64,000 nucleotides of DNA from Aestuariivita sp049276915 (GCF_049276915.1 NZ_JBASXK010000158.1:38621-102620); one strand, 5' to 3'. Positions 45,371 through 54,229 are shown, numbered from the stretch's first letter. The notes: generated from the letters alone by a model not told the origin. Program-made: numbers and translations.

Positions 45371-46366
45371 ATGCTGTGGTTGGCAGGTTTGATGGGAATG
45401 ATCGCCGTTGGTGCGGCTGGCATGGCCGGTTTCCTGGATCCCGATGACGATGTCCCCGGCGCGGCCGAAGGCATTGATGACGCGCCGCCTCCTCCGGATC
45501 CTGATCCCCGGGGGTTGGATCTTCTTGAACTCATCGGCTCGGACGGGGCTGACACGCTGTCCGGCGGCGATGGTGATGACACGATCCGCGGCGGTGCCGG
45601 CAATGACGAGATCTCGGGATATGGCGGTGCCGATCTGATCAAGGGTGGGTCGGGGCAGGACGACCTGCATGGCGCGGACGGCGACGACACGCTGTTCGGC
45701 GGCGCGGATGATGACAGATTGCACGGCGAGGACGGCGCAGATCGGCTGTTTGGCGGTACCGGCAATGACACGGCCTATGGCGGGAATGATGACGACAGCC
45801 TTGATGGTCAGGACGGGGACGACCAGATGTTCGGCTCTGCCGGGAATGACAGCCTGGCTGGCGGCACAGGAAACGACGCGCTGCATGGCGGGCTGGACAA
45901 TGACAGCCTGCGCGGTGATCTGGGGTCCGATACGCTATTTGGCGGATGGGGCGATGATATCCTGTCGGGCACGGTCCTGAACGCAGAAAGAAGCGATACG
46001 GATGATGTGGACTTCCTGAACGGAGGTGGCGGCTCGGATGCGATCACGCCAGGTACGGGCGATGTCGTGGACACGGGCGACGGGGCTGACACGATCTTTC
46101 TTGGGGATTGGATTGGTCCGGATCACCCGGTGGAGGTGATCGATTTCAACGTGACCGAGGACCGCTTGATCATGATCTGGAATGGCGTTGGCGGGGCAGA
46201 ACCCGAGATCGAGCTTCTTTCGAATGCTGAAGACCCGGATACAGTTCAATTGGTCCTGGACGGAGACATCATCGCCGTCTTGCGTGGCGGGGCCGCGCTG
46301 AGCGAAGATAACATCGCCCTTCTCACCCGCGCCGAGGCGGCGACACGTGGTCTGATGCTGAACTGA
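45371..46366 (+). CDS. RTX-type calcium-binding repeat protein with N-terminal membrane segment
   Basis: About 331 residues. A hydrophobic N terminus MLWLAGLMGMIAVGAAGMAG looks like an anchor or uncleaved signal. An acidic Pro/Asp linker follows, then about 14 nonapeptide-like GGxGxDxxx repeats (roughly residues 57-185), with a second cluster near GTGDVVDTGDGADTI, and a C-terminal beta region. RTX repeats bind calcium and normally belong to type I-secreted proteins. No type I secretion genes are nearby. The ATG at 45371 is chosen over a TTG at 45296. Confidence 0.8.
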   Translation: MLWLAGLMGMIAVGAAGMAGFLDPDDDVPGAAEGIDDAPPPPDPDPRGLDLLELIGSDGADTLSGGDGDDTIRGGAGNDEISGYGGADLIKGGSGQDDLHGADGDDTLFGGADDDRLHGEDGADRLFGGTGNDTAYGGNDDDSLDGQDGDDQMFGSAGNDSLAGGTGNDALHGGLDNDSLRGDLGSDTLFGGWGDDILSGTVLNAERSDTDDVDFLNGGGGSDAITPGTGDVVDTGDGADTIFLGDWIGPDHPVEVIDFNVTEDRLIMIWNGVGGAEPEIELLSNAEDPDTVQLVLDGDIIAVLRGGAALSEDNIALLTRAEAATRGLMLN

Positions 46367-46465
46367 TCGCCTGACTTGGGGCTGGCACAAAGCCTTTGCT
46401 ATCCTCGTCAATTCCGCCTATACGCGCCCATCCAATCCGGAATCGCCTTTTGAAGGAGGTTGCGG

Positions 46466-46531
46466 ATGGAGCTCTCCAAGGGCCTGTGCTGGACGACATC
46501 CCGGCCTGCGCCATTCACCTTAACCCCGTAA
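46466..46531 (+). CDS. Possible 21-residue leader ORF before rpsO
   Basis: ATG at 46466 preceded by GAAGGAGG at good spacing, reading MELSKGLCWTTSRPAPFTLT and one more residue, then TAA. The stop overlaps the rpsO ribosome-binding site (TAAGGAG), so its translation would affect rpsO initiation. No homology is claimed; the support is the strong site and the placement. Confidence 0.35.
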   Translation: MELSKGLCWTTSRPAPFTLTP

Positions 46532-46541
46532 GGAGACCCCG

Positions 46542-46811
46542 ATGTCGATTACTGCAGAAGTAAAAGCTCAGGTCATGAAAGACTTTGCAACCAAAGAAGG
46601 CGACACCGGTTCGCCCGAAGTTCAGGTTGCAATCCTCAGCTCGCGGATCGCGACGCTGACTGAGCATTTCAAGACACATAAAAAAGACAACCACGGCCGC
46701 CGCGGCCTGCTGAAGATGGTGGCCCAGCGTCGTAAGCTGCTGGACTATCTCAACGGCACAGACCCGGCCCGTTACCAAGACCTGATCAAACGCCTCGGCC
46801 TGCGCCGCTAA
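46542..46811 (+). CDS. rpsO: 30S ribosomal protein S15
   Basis: An 89-residue primary 16S rRNA-binding protein. The conserved block DTGSPEVQVAILSSRI and later HKKDNHGRRGLLKMVAQRRK are diagnostic. The site TAAGGAG precedes ATG 46542. S15 commonly represses its own mRNA, and alphaproteobacterial leaders for this are known, so the 46367-46541 leader may hold such a structure. A strong terminator follows. Confidence 0.98.
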   Translation: MSITAEVKAQVMKDFATKEGDTGSPEVQVAILSSRIATLTEHFKTHKKDNHGRRGLLKMVAQRRKLLDYLNGTDPARYQDLIKRLGLRR

Positions 46812-46836
46812 GCCAGAGACGGTCACTGAAATTGCG

Positions 46837-46869
46837 AACGCCCGCTTGTTTCAAGCGGGCGTTTTCATT
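46837..46869 (+). terminator. Intrinsic terminator of rpsO
   Basis: AACGCCCGCTTG (46837-46848) pairs with CAAGCGGGCGTT (46852-46863) around a three-base loop, followed by TTCATTTT. It separates rpsO from pnp, so pnp needs its own promoter or read-through. Confidence 0.88.
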
Positions 46870-46889
46870 TTGGCAACCCAAGCTGACAC

Positions 46890-47576
46890 TCAGCTGGCGT
46901 CGCTTATGATCTTTGCAATCTTTGCAGCGATGGCATTGCTGGCCTTCTGCGAAGGATGGATCATGTCAGCCGCGTGGTACGAGCCGTCTCCGTATGGAAC
47001 CAAATCACGCAGCGACAGGAAATACACCCCGTCCCGATCCTCTGCCATGCGGGCGATACGCTCCTCCAGCTTGTCGCCTTCATCCCGGCAATGCTCAATC
47101 GGTGAGCCGCGACCAGGGCTGCGCAAATAGCCGACATAGATAACCCTGGCCCCGGTAGAGCGCAGTTCAGACACCAGATCCGCGATCTTGCCGTCGCTGC
47201 CATCAGGCGCGATCATCCGATCAATACGCGTGTCGCAGGCGATACATCCACAGGCCATCCAAAGGTCGTTGCCACCGCCATTCAAGATGATCCAATCCCA
47301 ATCACCCGGCATGAACTGCTGTGATATCCGCATGCCAAGCGCGCTGCTGACAGGCAAATTGTTGATCATCCGCGCCCCCGAGACAGAGCGGTCAATCACA
47401 GGTTCACCCAGATAGGCCTCGACCCGATAGGAGATCGACGCCTTGGCCGCCGAATGCGATGCCAGCAGTGAATCGCCCATGGCAAGGATGCGCGCCGGCT
47501 GATCGGGGTTTTCACGCTCTCCGCATGCGACAAGCACAAACAAAAGAGCAATCAGAGACAGAACGCGGTTCTTCAT
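46890..47576 (-). CDS. SGNH/GDSL-hydrolase lipoprotein
   Basis: A 228-residue predicted lipoprotein: MKNRVLSLIALLFVLVACG has a lipobox ending at Cys18. The SGNH fold shows block I AMGDSLLASHS with the nucleophile Ser, Asn in ILNGGGNDLWM and the Asp/His pair in ADMIHPSQ. It may deacylate envelope lipids or glycans. The ATG at 47576 avoids the short extension to 47591. It is on the opposite strand between rpsO and pnp. Confidence 0.87.
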   Translation of the reverse strand: MKNRVLSLIALLFVLVACGERENPDQPARILAMGDSLLASHSAAKASISYRVEAYLGEPVIDRSVSGARMINNLPVSSALGMRISQQFMPGDWDWIILNGGGNDLWMACGCIACDTRIDRMIAPDGSDGKIADLVSELRSTGARVIYVGYLRSPGRGSPIEHCRDEGDKLEERIARMAEDRDGVYFLSLRDLVPYGDGSYHAADMIHPSQKASNAIAAKIAKIISDAS

Positions 47577-48021
47577 AAGCTTGCCACACACACCATTTCA
47601 ATCGCAGATCACTGCCCTGCTCAAAGTCCTATCTACACAAGAGAATTATGGCATCGACGCGGGCGCAGTGTGACCATGATTTGACCGCGATAAAGTAAGC
47701 ATACCGCCAAGGCGGGTCATAGAAAGCAAAAACCGGTCACCAGCTGCGCTTGCAGACTGTGGATATGCGCCATGCGCAGATCCAAAAGGCCCGAGACATG
47801 CAAGCTCTGATCATCGGGGCAAGCGATCCCAAGCGCTGAATCACCCTAAACCATCCCGGCTTTCCAAACCGCGCAAACTCCTGTATGGCCCCGGTTATCT
47901 GAGACGTAACGCTTTGGACCCCAGCGTTCGCAAACAAGGATTGGGGTCGGCGGCAATGGGGCCGCCAGTCAAACGGGAGACCCGGGATACGCCTGGGAGT
48001 GCTCCCAAACAGGAAACGATG
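47577..48021. other. Gene-free leader region upstream of pnp
   Basis: About 445 bases with no convincing gene or tRNA. It should hold the divergent promoters of the lipoprotein gene and pnp. Two hairpins lie in the pnp leader: GGCGGC with GCCGCC (47949-47966) and TGGGA with TCCCA (47994-48007), the second ending just before the ribosome-binding site. PNPase leaders are often autoregulated by RNase III cutting and PNPase, which these could serve (inference). Confidence 0.5.
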
Positions 48022-50166
48022 ATGTTTAACATTTCTACGAAGTCGATGCAGTGGGGCGAAGAAACGCTCACACTGGAAACGGGCAAGATTGCCCGTCAGG
48101 CAGATGGCTCGGTCATTGCCACATTGGGTGAAACCAGCGTTATGGCTAACGTGACCTTCGCCAAATCGCCCAAACCCGGTCAGGATTTCTTTCCGCTGAC
48201 CGTTCACTATCAGGAAAAATACTATGCCGCCGGCAAAGTGCCCGGTGGTTTCTTCAAGCGCGAGGCGCGCCCGACGGAAAAAGAGACGCTGACAGCGCGT
48301 CTGATCGACCGTCCGATCCGCCCGCTGTTCGCAGCAGGCTTCAAGCACGAAGTGCTGGTCATGTGCACCGTGCTCTCGCACGATCTGGTCAATGACCCTG
48401 ACATGGTGGCAATGATTGCAACCTCTGCGGCGCTGACCATCTCGGGCGTTCCGTTCATGGGTCCGATCGGTGCCTGCCGCGTGGGCTTTTCGGACGGCGA
48501 ATACGTTCTGAACCCCACTGTGGATGACATGCACGAACTGCGCATGAACCCCGAACAACGTCTGGACCTGGTGGTTGCCGGGACCAAGGACGCGGTGATG
48601 ATGGTGGAATCCGAAGCCTATGAGCTGACCGAAGCGGAAATGCTGGGCGCGGTGAAATTCGCACATGAGCAGATCCAACCGGTCATCGACCTGATCATCG
48701 ATCTGGCCGAAGATGCCGCGAAAGAGCCGTTTGACTATCAGGCTCCGGATTACTCGGATCTCTATGCCGCCGTGAAAGCTGCCGGTGAAACGCAAATGCG
48801 CGCAGCATTCGCAATCACAGACAAGCAAGAACGGACCGCAGCCGTTGCAGCCGCACGGACCGCGATCACCGACAGCCTGAGCGAAGAGCAACTGGCAGAT
48901 GCCAACCTCGGTTCGGCCCTCAAAAAGCTTGAGGCGTCGATCCTGCGGGGCGATGTCGTGAAAACCGGCAAGCGGATTGACGGGCGTGACACCACGACAG
49001 TGCGTCCGATCGTTTGTGAAACCGGGCTTTTGCCACGGACACATGGCTCGGCCCTGTTTACACGTGGCGAGACACAAGGTCTGGTCGTCACCACGCTGGG
49101 TACCGGCGATGATGAGCAATTCATCGACGCGCTGCACGGGAATTTCAAATCGAACTTCCTGCTGCACTACAACTTCCCTCCCTATTCGGTGGGCGAAGCC
49201 GGTCGCGTGGGCCCTCCGGGCCGCCGTGAGATCGGACATGGCAAACTGGCATGGCGTGCGCTGCAGGCGGTTCTGCCTGCCTCGACCGACTTTCCTTACA
49301 CCATTCGTCTGGTGTCAGAGATCACTGAATCCAACGGCTCGTCGTCAATGGCGTCAGTCTGCGGTGGCTCCTTGTCGATGATGGATGCGGGCGTTCCGCT
49401 GAAAGCACCAGTTGCCGGTGTGGCCATGGGTCTGATCCTGGAAGATGACGGATCCTATGCAATCCTGACCGACATTCTGGGTGACGAGGATCACCTGGGC
49501 GATATGGACTTCAAGGTTGCGGGAACGGAAAACGGCATCACGTCGCTGCAGATGGATATCAAGGTCGCAGGCATCACGCCCGAGATCATGGAGAAAGCCC
49601 TGGCGCAAGCCAAGGACGGTCGCCTGCACATTCTGGGCGAAATGGCCAAGTCCATGACCGAAGCGGGTGACTTCTCGGTCCACGCGCCGCGGATCGAGAC
49701 GATGCAGATCCCAACCGACAAAATCCGTGAAGTGATCGGATCGGGCGGTAAAGTGATCCGCGAGATCGTCGAAGTGTCTGGTGCCAAGGTCGATATCAAC
49801 GACGAAGGCATCATCAAGATCGCTTCGCCGAACGCAGATTCGATCAAGAAGGCCTATGACATGATCTACTCGATCGTGGCCGAGCCAGAAGAAGGCGGCA
49901 TTTACAAAGGTACGGTCGTCAAGATCGTCGACTTTGGTGCCTTCGTGAACTTCTTTGGCAAGCGTGACGGCCTGGTGCATGTCTCCCAGATTGAAAACCG
50001 TCGCCTGAACCATCCTTCGGATGTGCTCAAGGAAGGTCAGGAAGTCTGGGTGAAACTGCTTGGCTTTGATGATCGCGGCAAGGTTCGCCTGTCGATGAAA
50101 GTCGTTGATCAGGAGACCGGCCAGGAAGCCCCACAAGAAGAAAAGAAAAAGGAAGACGCGGAATAA
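48022..50166 (+). CDS. pnp: Polyribonucleotide nucleotidyltransferase (PNPase)
   Basis: A 714-residue phosphorolytic 3'-5' exoribonuclease and degradosome component. Two RNase PH domains are separated by a helical linker, with FNISTKSMQWGEETLTLETG at the start. The KH domain has the loop VIGSGGKVIREIVE, and the S1 domain GTVVKIVDFGAFVNFFG with DGLVHVSQI. The C terminus is Glu/Lys-rich. ATG 48022 is better spaced from AGGAAA than the adjacent ATG at 48019. Confidence 0.97.
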   Translation: MFNISTKSMQWGEETLTLETGKIARQADGSVIATLGETSVMANVTFAKSPKPGQDFFPLTVHYQEKYYAAGKVPGGFFKREARPTEKETLTARLIDRPIRPLFAAGFKHEVLVMCTVLSHDLVNDPDMVAMIATSAALTISGVPFMGPIGACRVGFSDGEYVLNPTVDDMHELRMNPEQRLDLVVAGTKDAVMMVESEAYELTEAEMLGAVKFAHEQIQPVIDLIIDLAEDAAKEPFDYQAPDYSDLYAAVKAAGETQMRAAFAITDKQERTAAVAAARTAITDSLSEEQLADANLGSALKKLEASILRGDVVKTGKRIDGRDTTTVRPIVCETGLLPRTHGSALFTRGETQGLVVTTLGTGDDEQFIDALHGNFKSNFLLHYNFPPYSVGEAGRVGPPGRREIGHGKLAWRALQAVLPASTDFPYTIRLVSEITESNGSSSMASVCGGSLSMMDAGVPLKAPVAGVAMGLILEDDGSYAILTDILGDEDHLGDMDFKVAGTENGITSLQMDIKVAGITPEIMEKALAQAKDGRLHILGEMAKSMTEAGDFSVHAPRIETMQIPTDKIREVIGSGGKVIREIVEVSGAKVDINDEGIIKIASPNADSIKKAYDMIYSIVAEPEEGGIYKGTVVKIVDFGAFVNFFGKRDGLVHVSQIENRRLNHPSDVLKEGQEVWVKLLGFDDRGKVRLSMKVVDQETGQEAPQEEKKKEDAE

Positions 50167-50187
50167 CGCGGTCCGTCCTGAATGATG

Positions 50188-50220
50188 AAAGGCCCTCGGA
50201 TCTCCGGGGGCCTTTTTCTT
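50188..50220 (+). terminator. Intrinsic terminator of pnp
   Basis: A 12-pair stem (50188-50199/50104+ on the right arm at 50204-50215, with one G-U pair) and a four-base loop, followed by TTTTTCTTT. It begins 22 bases after the stop codon. Confidence 0.88.
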
Positions 50221-50305
50221 TGGGCTCGCTGCATCAGAAGGCGCATGTTCGCGCCATCGGTTTAGATCTCTGGCGAGACAGGCGCGGGCGCGGTATGCAG
50301 AAGCC

Positions 50306-51022
50306 ATGCACAGCCTGATCATCCATATGTCTCAAAGCACAGCCCGACGCGCAAATGCGGAACAGTTGCTGCTGGATCTGCCAAACGCAGAGTTGCTCGA
50401 GGCCGTGGATGGGCGCGACCCGGCGCAGGTGGCGGGCGTGAAGACCCACGCGGGTGACCTGTATGCGCCACGGTATCCCTTTGCCCTGCGCCCGGCTGAG
50501 ATCGGGGTGTTTCAAAGCCATCGACGGTGCTGGCAGACCATCCTGGATCGCGGGTGGGAGCGTGCGCTTGTCGTTGAGGATGATCTGGCCGTGGAGCCCA
50601 AGCGCTTTGCCCGTGCGCTGCAGATACTGGATGCGCATATGACACCCGAGATGGTTGTCCGCCTGCCGGTGAAGGCACGTGAGCTTCCGGTCCAAGTGTT
50701 GGCCAGTGAAGGGGATTTACAGCTGATCCTGCCGAAAGTGATTGGCCTGCAATGCATCTGCATGGCGGTGGGCGCACGGGCGGCTGAGCGCCTGCTGAGA
50801 GCCAGTGAGGAGATCGACCGGCCTGTGGATACATGGTTGCAGATGCATTGGGCAACCGGGCAGCCCATCCATGCGTTGCTGTCCAATGGCAACCGCGAGA
50901 TCGCAGGCGAGATCGGCGGCTCGACCATCCAGACAAAAACCCGCGCCAGCGGGAAACTGGCGCGGGAAGTCAAGCGCGCGGCATATCGCGCGCAGATCGC
51001 GTTCAAGCCACAAAGGGCTTAA
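50306..51022 (+). CDS. Glycosyltransferase family 25 protein
   Basis: A 238-residue GT25-type enzyme of the LPS sugar-transfer family. It opens with SLIIHMSQSTARRANAEQLL and has ALRPAEIGVFQSHRRCWQ and the acidic metal site VVEDDLAV. Donor and acceptor are unknown, but envelope glycans are the usual targets. It is convergent with the peroxiredoxin gene; the two stop codons overlap by four bases. Confidence 0.85.
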   Translation: MHSLIIHMSQSTARRANAEQLLLDLPNAELLEAVDGRDPAQVAGVKTHAGDLYAPRYPFALRPAEIGVFQSHRRCWQTILDRGWERALVVEDDLAVEPKRFARALQILDAHMTPEMVVRLPVKARELPVQVLASEGDLQLILPKVIGLQCICMAVGARAAERLLRASEEIDRPVDTWLQMHWATGQPIHALLSNGNREIAGEIGGSTIQTKTRASGKLAREVKRAAYRAQIAFKPQRA

Positions 51023-51672
51023 CCCGGAAGTTTGGTCATGCGCAGATAGGGCAGGACCGTTCTGAATTCACCGAATTTTTCCTTGGCATCGGCATCCGAC
51101 ACAGCCGTGGGGATGACCACGTCCTGACCCACTTCCCAGTTGGCAGGGGTCGCGACACCGTTCTTGGCGGCCGTCTGCAACCCGTCCAGCGCGCGGAGCA
51201 CTTCGGCAAAGTTGCGCCCCACATTCATCGGATAGGTCATGCTGAGCTTCAGTTTCTTGTCAGGCCCGATGATGAAGACCGACCGCACGGTGGCGGTATC
51301 ATTTGGCGTGCGGCCGTCGGGCAGATAGGCTTCGGAAGGCAGCATGTCGAAAGCTTTGGAAACCGCCAGATCGGTGTCGGCAATGATCGGAAACCCGGGC
51401 TTTGCGCCCCCTGCCGTTTCGATGTCGCCCTTCCATTTCTTGTGATCCTCGACTCCGTCGACGCTGATGCCCATGACCTTGGTGCCGCGCTTGGCCCATT
51501 CATCGGCGAGTTGCGCCACCGCACCGAATTCGGTCGTGCAGACCGGGGTGAAATCTTTGGGATGCGAGAACAGGATCGCCCAACTGTCGCCGATCCAGTC
51601 ATGCAGGCTTATTGCCCCGTGATCGGTCTCGACCGTCAGATCGGGGATAGTGTCGTTGATGCGAAGTCCCAT
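51019..51672 (-). CDS. 1-Cys peroxiredoxin (Prx6 type)
   Basis: A 217-residue thiol peroxidase. The peroxidatic Cys45 is in DFTPVCTTEFG, and there is no other Cys in the protein, so it must use an external reductant. The long C-terminal domain is of Prx6 type. It reduces hydrogen peroxide and lipid peroxides. The ATG at 51672 follows AAGGAGA. It is divergent from the aldehyde dehydrogenase gene. Confidence 0.92.
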   Translation of the reverse strand: MGLRINDTIPDLTVETDHGAISLHDWIGDSWAILFSHPKDFTPVCTTEFGAVAQLADEWAKRGTKVMGISVDGVEDHKKWKGDIETAGGAKPGFPIIADTDLAVSKAFDMLPSEAYLPDGRTPNDTATVRSVFIIGPDKKLKLSMTYPMNVGRNFAEVLRALDGLQTAAKNGVATPANWEVGQDVVIPTAVSDADAKEKFGEFRTVLPYLRMTKLPG

Positions 51673-51783
51673 GGTAGTCTCCTTTTGCGAGTCGCGCTTG
51701 CTTCCTACCTTGTGATTAAGGGTCCGGGATACAACCCCTTGTCTTGCCCCTGACCGGACAGAGTGACAGAGTGCCGGCGATTC

Positions 51784-51801
51784 CCTGACCGGGCGGTCAG
51801 G
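51784..51801. promoter_or_regulatory. Candidate TetR-type operator upstream of aldehyde dehydrogenase
   Basis: CCTGACCG, two bases, CGGTCAGG: an inverted repeat with perfect 8-base arms 28 bases before the aldehyde dehydrogenase start. A matching half site, CCCTGACCGG, lies at 51748-51757. The sequence is typical of TetR-family operators; no TetR gene adjoins it. Confidence 0.6.
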
Positions 51802-51829
51802 CATGAAACACGTGATTGGGAGTGTCAGA

Positions 51830-53269
51830 ATGATCGAGAAGCGCCAGTTTTACATCAACGGGGCCTGGGTCGACCCGGCTCAAGCCAATGATTTCCATGT
51901 GATTGATCCGTCAACGGAAGACCCCTGCGCTGTCATCTCACTGGGTGGTCAGGCCGATACGGATGCGGCTGTGGCCGCTGCAAAAGCTGCCCTGCCCGGC
52001 TGGATGGCGACCCCGCCTGAAGAGCGTATCGCATTGGTTGAAAAGCTGCTTGAGACATTTGCCGCACGGGCAGAAGACATGGCGCAGGCCACTTCAATGG
52101 AGATGGGTGCGCCGATTGACATGGCACGCCAGCAGCAGGTGACATCCGGCACCTGGCACCTGAAGAACTTTATTCGCGCGGCCAAGGCGTTCCAGTTCGA
52201 CAAACCCCTGGGCGATCATGCGCCCAATGACCGGATCATCTATGAGGCGGTGGGTGTCGCCGCTTTGATCACCCCATGGAACTGGCCACAGAACCAGATC
52301 ACGTTGAAAGTCGGTGCAGCGGCGATCGCGGGTTGCACAATGGTTCTCAAACCCTCCGAGCAGAGCCCCCTGAACGCCATGATCTTTGCCGAATGCATGC
52401 ACGAGGCCGGCTTTCCCGCTGGCGTGTTCAACCTTGTGAATGGTGATGGCGTTGGCGTCGGCTCGCAGCTGAGCGCACATCCGGATGTGGATATGGTCAG
52501 CTTTACCGGATCGACCCGCGCGGGCATCGCGATTTCCAAGAGTGCTGCCGATACGCTCAAGAAAGTGCATCTGGAACTGGGTGGCAAAGGTGCCAACCTG
52601 ATCTTTGCCGATGCCGACGAAAAGGCCGTCAAGCGCGGCGTGCTGCACATGATGAACAACACCGGCCAGAGCTGTAACGCACCCAGCCGGATGATGGTCG
52701 AAGCCAGCGCCTATGATCAGGCGGTCGAGATTGCGAAAGAAACCGCTGAAAAGGTCACAGTGGGCAACGCGCATGAGGAAGGTCGTCACATCGGTCCCGT
52801 CGTGAACGAACTGCAGTGGAACAAGATCCAGGGCTTGATCGAGACCGGAATCGCGGAAGGCGCGACCCTGGTTGCCGGTGGTCCCGGCCGACCCGAGGGG
52901 TTCAACAAGGGCTATTACGTCCGCCCCACGGTTTTTGCCGATGTGACCAATGACATGACCATCGCGCGCGAGGAAATCTTTGGCCCGGTTCTGTCCATCA
53001 TGAAGTTCAAAACCGAAGAGGACGCGGTCGCCATGGCAAATGACACGGTTTATGGCCTGACAAACTATGTTCAGACCTCCGATCCCGTGCGCGCCAATCG
53101 TCTGGCACGCCAGTTGCGCTCGGGGATGGTCGAGATGAACGGCCAGAGCCGCGCCGCAGGTTCACCGTTTGGAGGGATGAAGCAATCCGGAAACGGCCGC
53201 GAAGGCGGTGTCTACGGGATTGAGGATTTTCTTGAGGTAAAGGCTGTGTCGGGCTGGACACCTGAGTAA
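51830..53269 (+). CDS. Aldehyde dehydrogenase family protein
   Basis: A 479-residue NAD(P)-dependent aldehyde dehydrogenase. It has Asn in TPWNWPQNQI, the NAD site FTGSTRAG, the base Glu249 in LELGGKGANL and the nucleophile Cys282 in TGQSCNAPSR. The substrate cannot be told. The ATG at 51830 follows GGGAG. It shares its upstream region with a peroxiredoxin gene, which suggests a stress or lipid-peroxidation aldehyde role (inference). A terminator follows. Confidence 0.92.
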   Translation: MIEKRQFYINGAWVDPAQANDFHVIDPSTEDPCAVISLGGQADTDAAVAAAKAALPGWMATPPEERIALVEKLLETFAARAEDMAQATSMEMGAPIDMARQQQVTSGTWHLKNFIRAAKAFQFDKPLGDHAPNDRIIYEAVGVAALITPWNWPQNQITLKVGAAAIAGCTMVLKPSEQSPLNAMIFAECMHEAGFPAGVFNLVNGDGVGVGSQLSAHPDVDMVSFTGSTRAGIAISKSAADTLKKVHLELGGKGANLIFADADEKAVKRGVLHMMNNTGQSCNAPSRMMVEASAYDQAVEIAKETAEKVTVGNAHEEGRHIGPVVNELQWNKIQGLIETGIAEGATLVAGGPGRPEGFNKGYYVRPTVFADVTNDMTIAREEIFGPVLSIMKFKTEEDAVAMANDTVYGLTNYVQTSDPVRANRLARQLRSGMVEMNGQSRAAGSPFGGMKQSGNGREGGVYGIEDFLEVKAVSGWTPE

Positions 53270-53288
53270 GCTCGCCTCAATGCGCATG

Positions 53289-53318
53289 AAGAGCCGTCCT
53301 GAAGGGCGGCTCTTTTTT
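53289..53318 (+). terminator. Intrinsic terminator of the aldehyde dehydrogenase gene
   Basis: AAGAGCCGTCC (53289-53299) pairs with GGGCGGCTCTT (53304-53314), one G-U pair, TGAA loop, then a T run to 53318. Confidence 0.9.
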
Positions 53319-53319
53319 G

Positions 53320-53365
53320 GGTATTTTTGACCAGAAAGAAGCAGGGGTAGCGGGAGTTGGCTACC
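53320..53365 (-). repeat. REP-like element copy C (inverted, partial)
   Basis: The minus strand carries the exact 18-mer CTTCTTTCTGGTCAAAAA seen at 23525-23542. Beside it a hairpin GGTAGC/GCTACC (53346-53365) replaces the G-rich stem of the other copies. It lies just before the GT11 gene. Confidence 0.5.
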
Positions 53366-53383
53366 TCGCGTAAGGATCGCGCC

Positions 53384-54229
53384 ATGATCTATGCGCGTTT
53401 ACATGGCCGGCTGGGCAACCAGATGTTTCAATATGCGGCAGCGCGCGCGCTGGCTGAACGCCATGGCGTGGCTGTCGCATTGGATGCGCGCGGGGCAAAG
53501 CGGCGCGGTGAAGGTGTTCTGACCCGCGTGTTTGATCTGGATCTGGCCAAGCCCGAGACATTGCCGCCGGCCAGGGATGAAAGCATCTTGCGCTATGGGC
53601 TGTGGCGCTATCTTGGTGGCGCTCCGCGCTTCGTGCGCGAGAAGGGGTTGGCGTTCAACCCAAGCTTTGATGCTTTGCCGGATGACGTTTACCTGCACGG
53701 GTATTGGCAAAGCGCGAGATACTTTCACGGTGCAGAAGATCGGATCCGGCGGGATTATGTCTTTCCGGAGGTCTCGAACGCGCAAAACGCAGAGATGGCC
53801 GCGCGGATTGGCGAGAGCCTGGCCATTTCCCTGCATGTACGTCGCGGAGATTATGTGGCGCTCAAGGCGCATGTTCTGTGCGATCAAGCCTATTACGAGG
53901 CTGCTTTGATGCGGGTTCTGGATGGGCTGGAGGCCACACCGACAGTCTTTGTTTTTTCCGATGATCCCGTCTGGGCGCGCGACAATCTGGACCTGCCCTG
54001 CGAAAAAGTGGTTGTGGATTTCAACGGGCCGGAGACGGATTTCGAGGATATGCGGCTGATGTCGCTTTGTGATCACAACATCATCGGGAATTCGTCGTTT
54101 TCCTGGTGGGCCGCATGGCTGAACGCCAATGCTGGCAAACGCGTGATCGGCCCTGCACGTTGGTTTGGTGATCCAAAGCTGTCAAATCCCGACATTCTGC
54201 CGGCAGACTGGATACAGATCAGCGCCTGA
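53384..54229 (+). CDS. Glycosyltransferase family 11 (alpha-1,2-fucosyltransferase-like)
   Basis: A 281-residue GT11-type enzyme. It begins MIYARLHGRLGNQMFQYAAA and has the donor-site motif SLHVRRGDYV and the C-terminal NSSFSWWAAWLN, all hallmarks of the family. It would move fucose or a related sugar from GDP-sugar onto surface glycans. The ATG at 53384 follows AAGGA. No GDP-fucose synthesis genes are in the window. Confidence 0.9.
   Translation: MIYARLHGRLGNQMFQYAAARALAERHGVAVALDARGAKRRGEGVLTRVFDLDLAKPETLPPARDESILRYGLWRYLGGAPRFVREKGLAFNPSFDALPDDVYLHGYWQSARYFHGAEDRIRRDYVFPEVSNAQNAEMAARIGESLAISLHVRRGDYVALKAHVLCDQAYYEAALMRVLDGLEATPTVFVFSDDPVWARDNLDLPCEKVVVDFNGPETDFEDMRLMSLCDHNIIGNSSFSWWAAWLNANAGKRVIGPARWFGDPKLSNPDILPADWIQISA

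Noticed and set aside
45580..45990. Short direct DNA repeats resembling a CRISPR or satellite array
   Set aside because: They are the coding repeats of the RTX protein, with a nine-residue period and no spacers.
47577..48021. Possible tRNA or small RNA gene upstream of pnp
   Set aside because: I found no T-loop or acceptor-stem pattern; the hairpins fit a pnp leader better.
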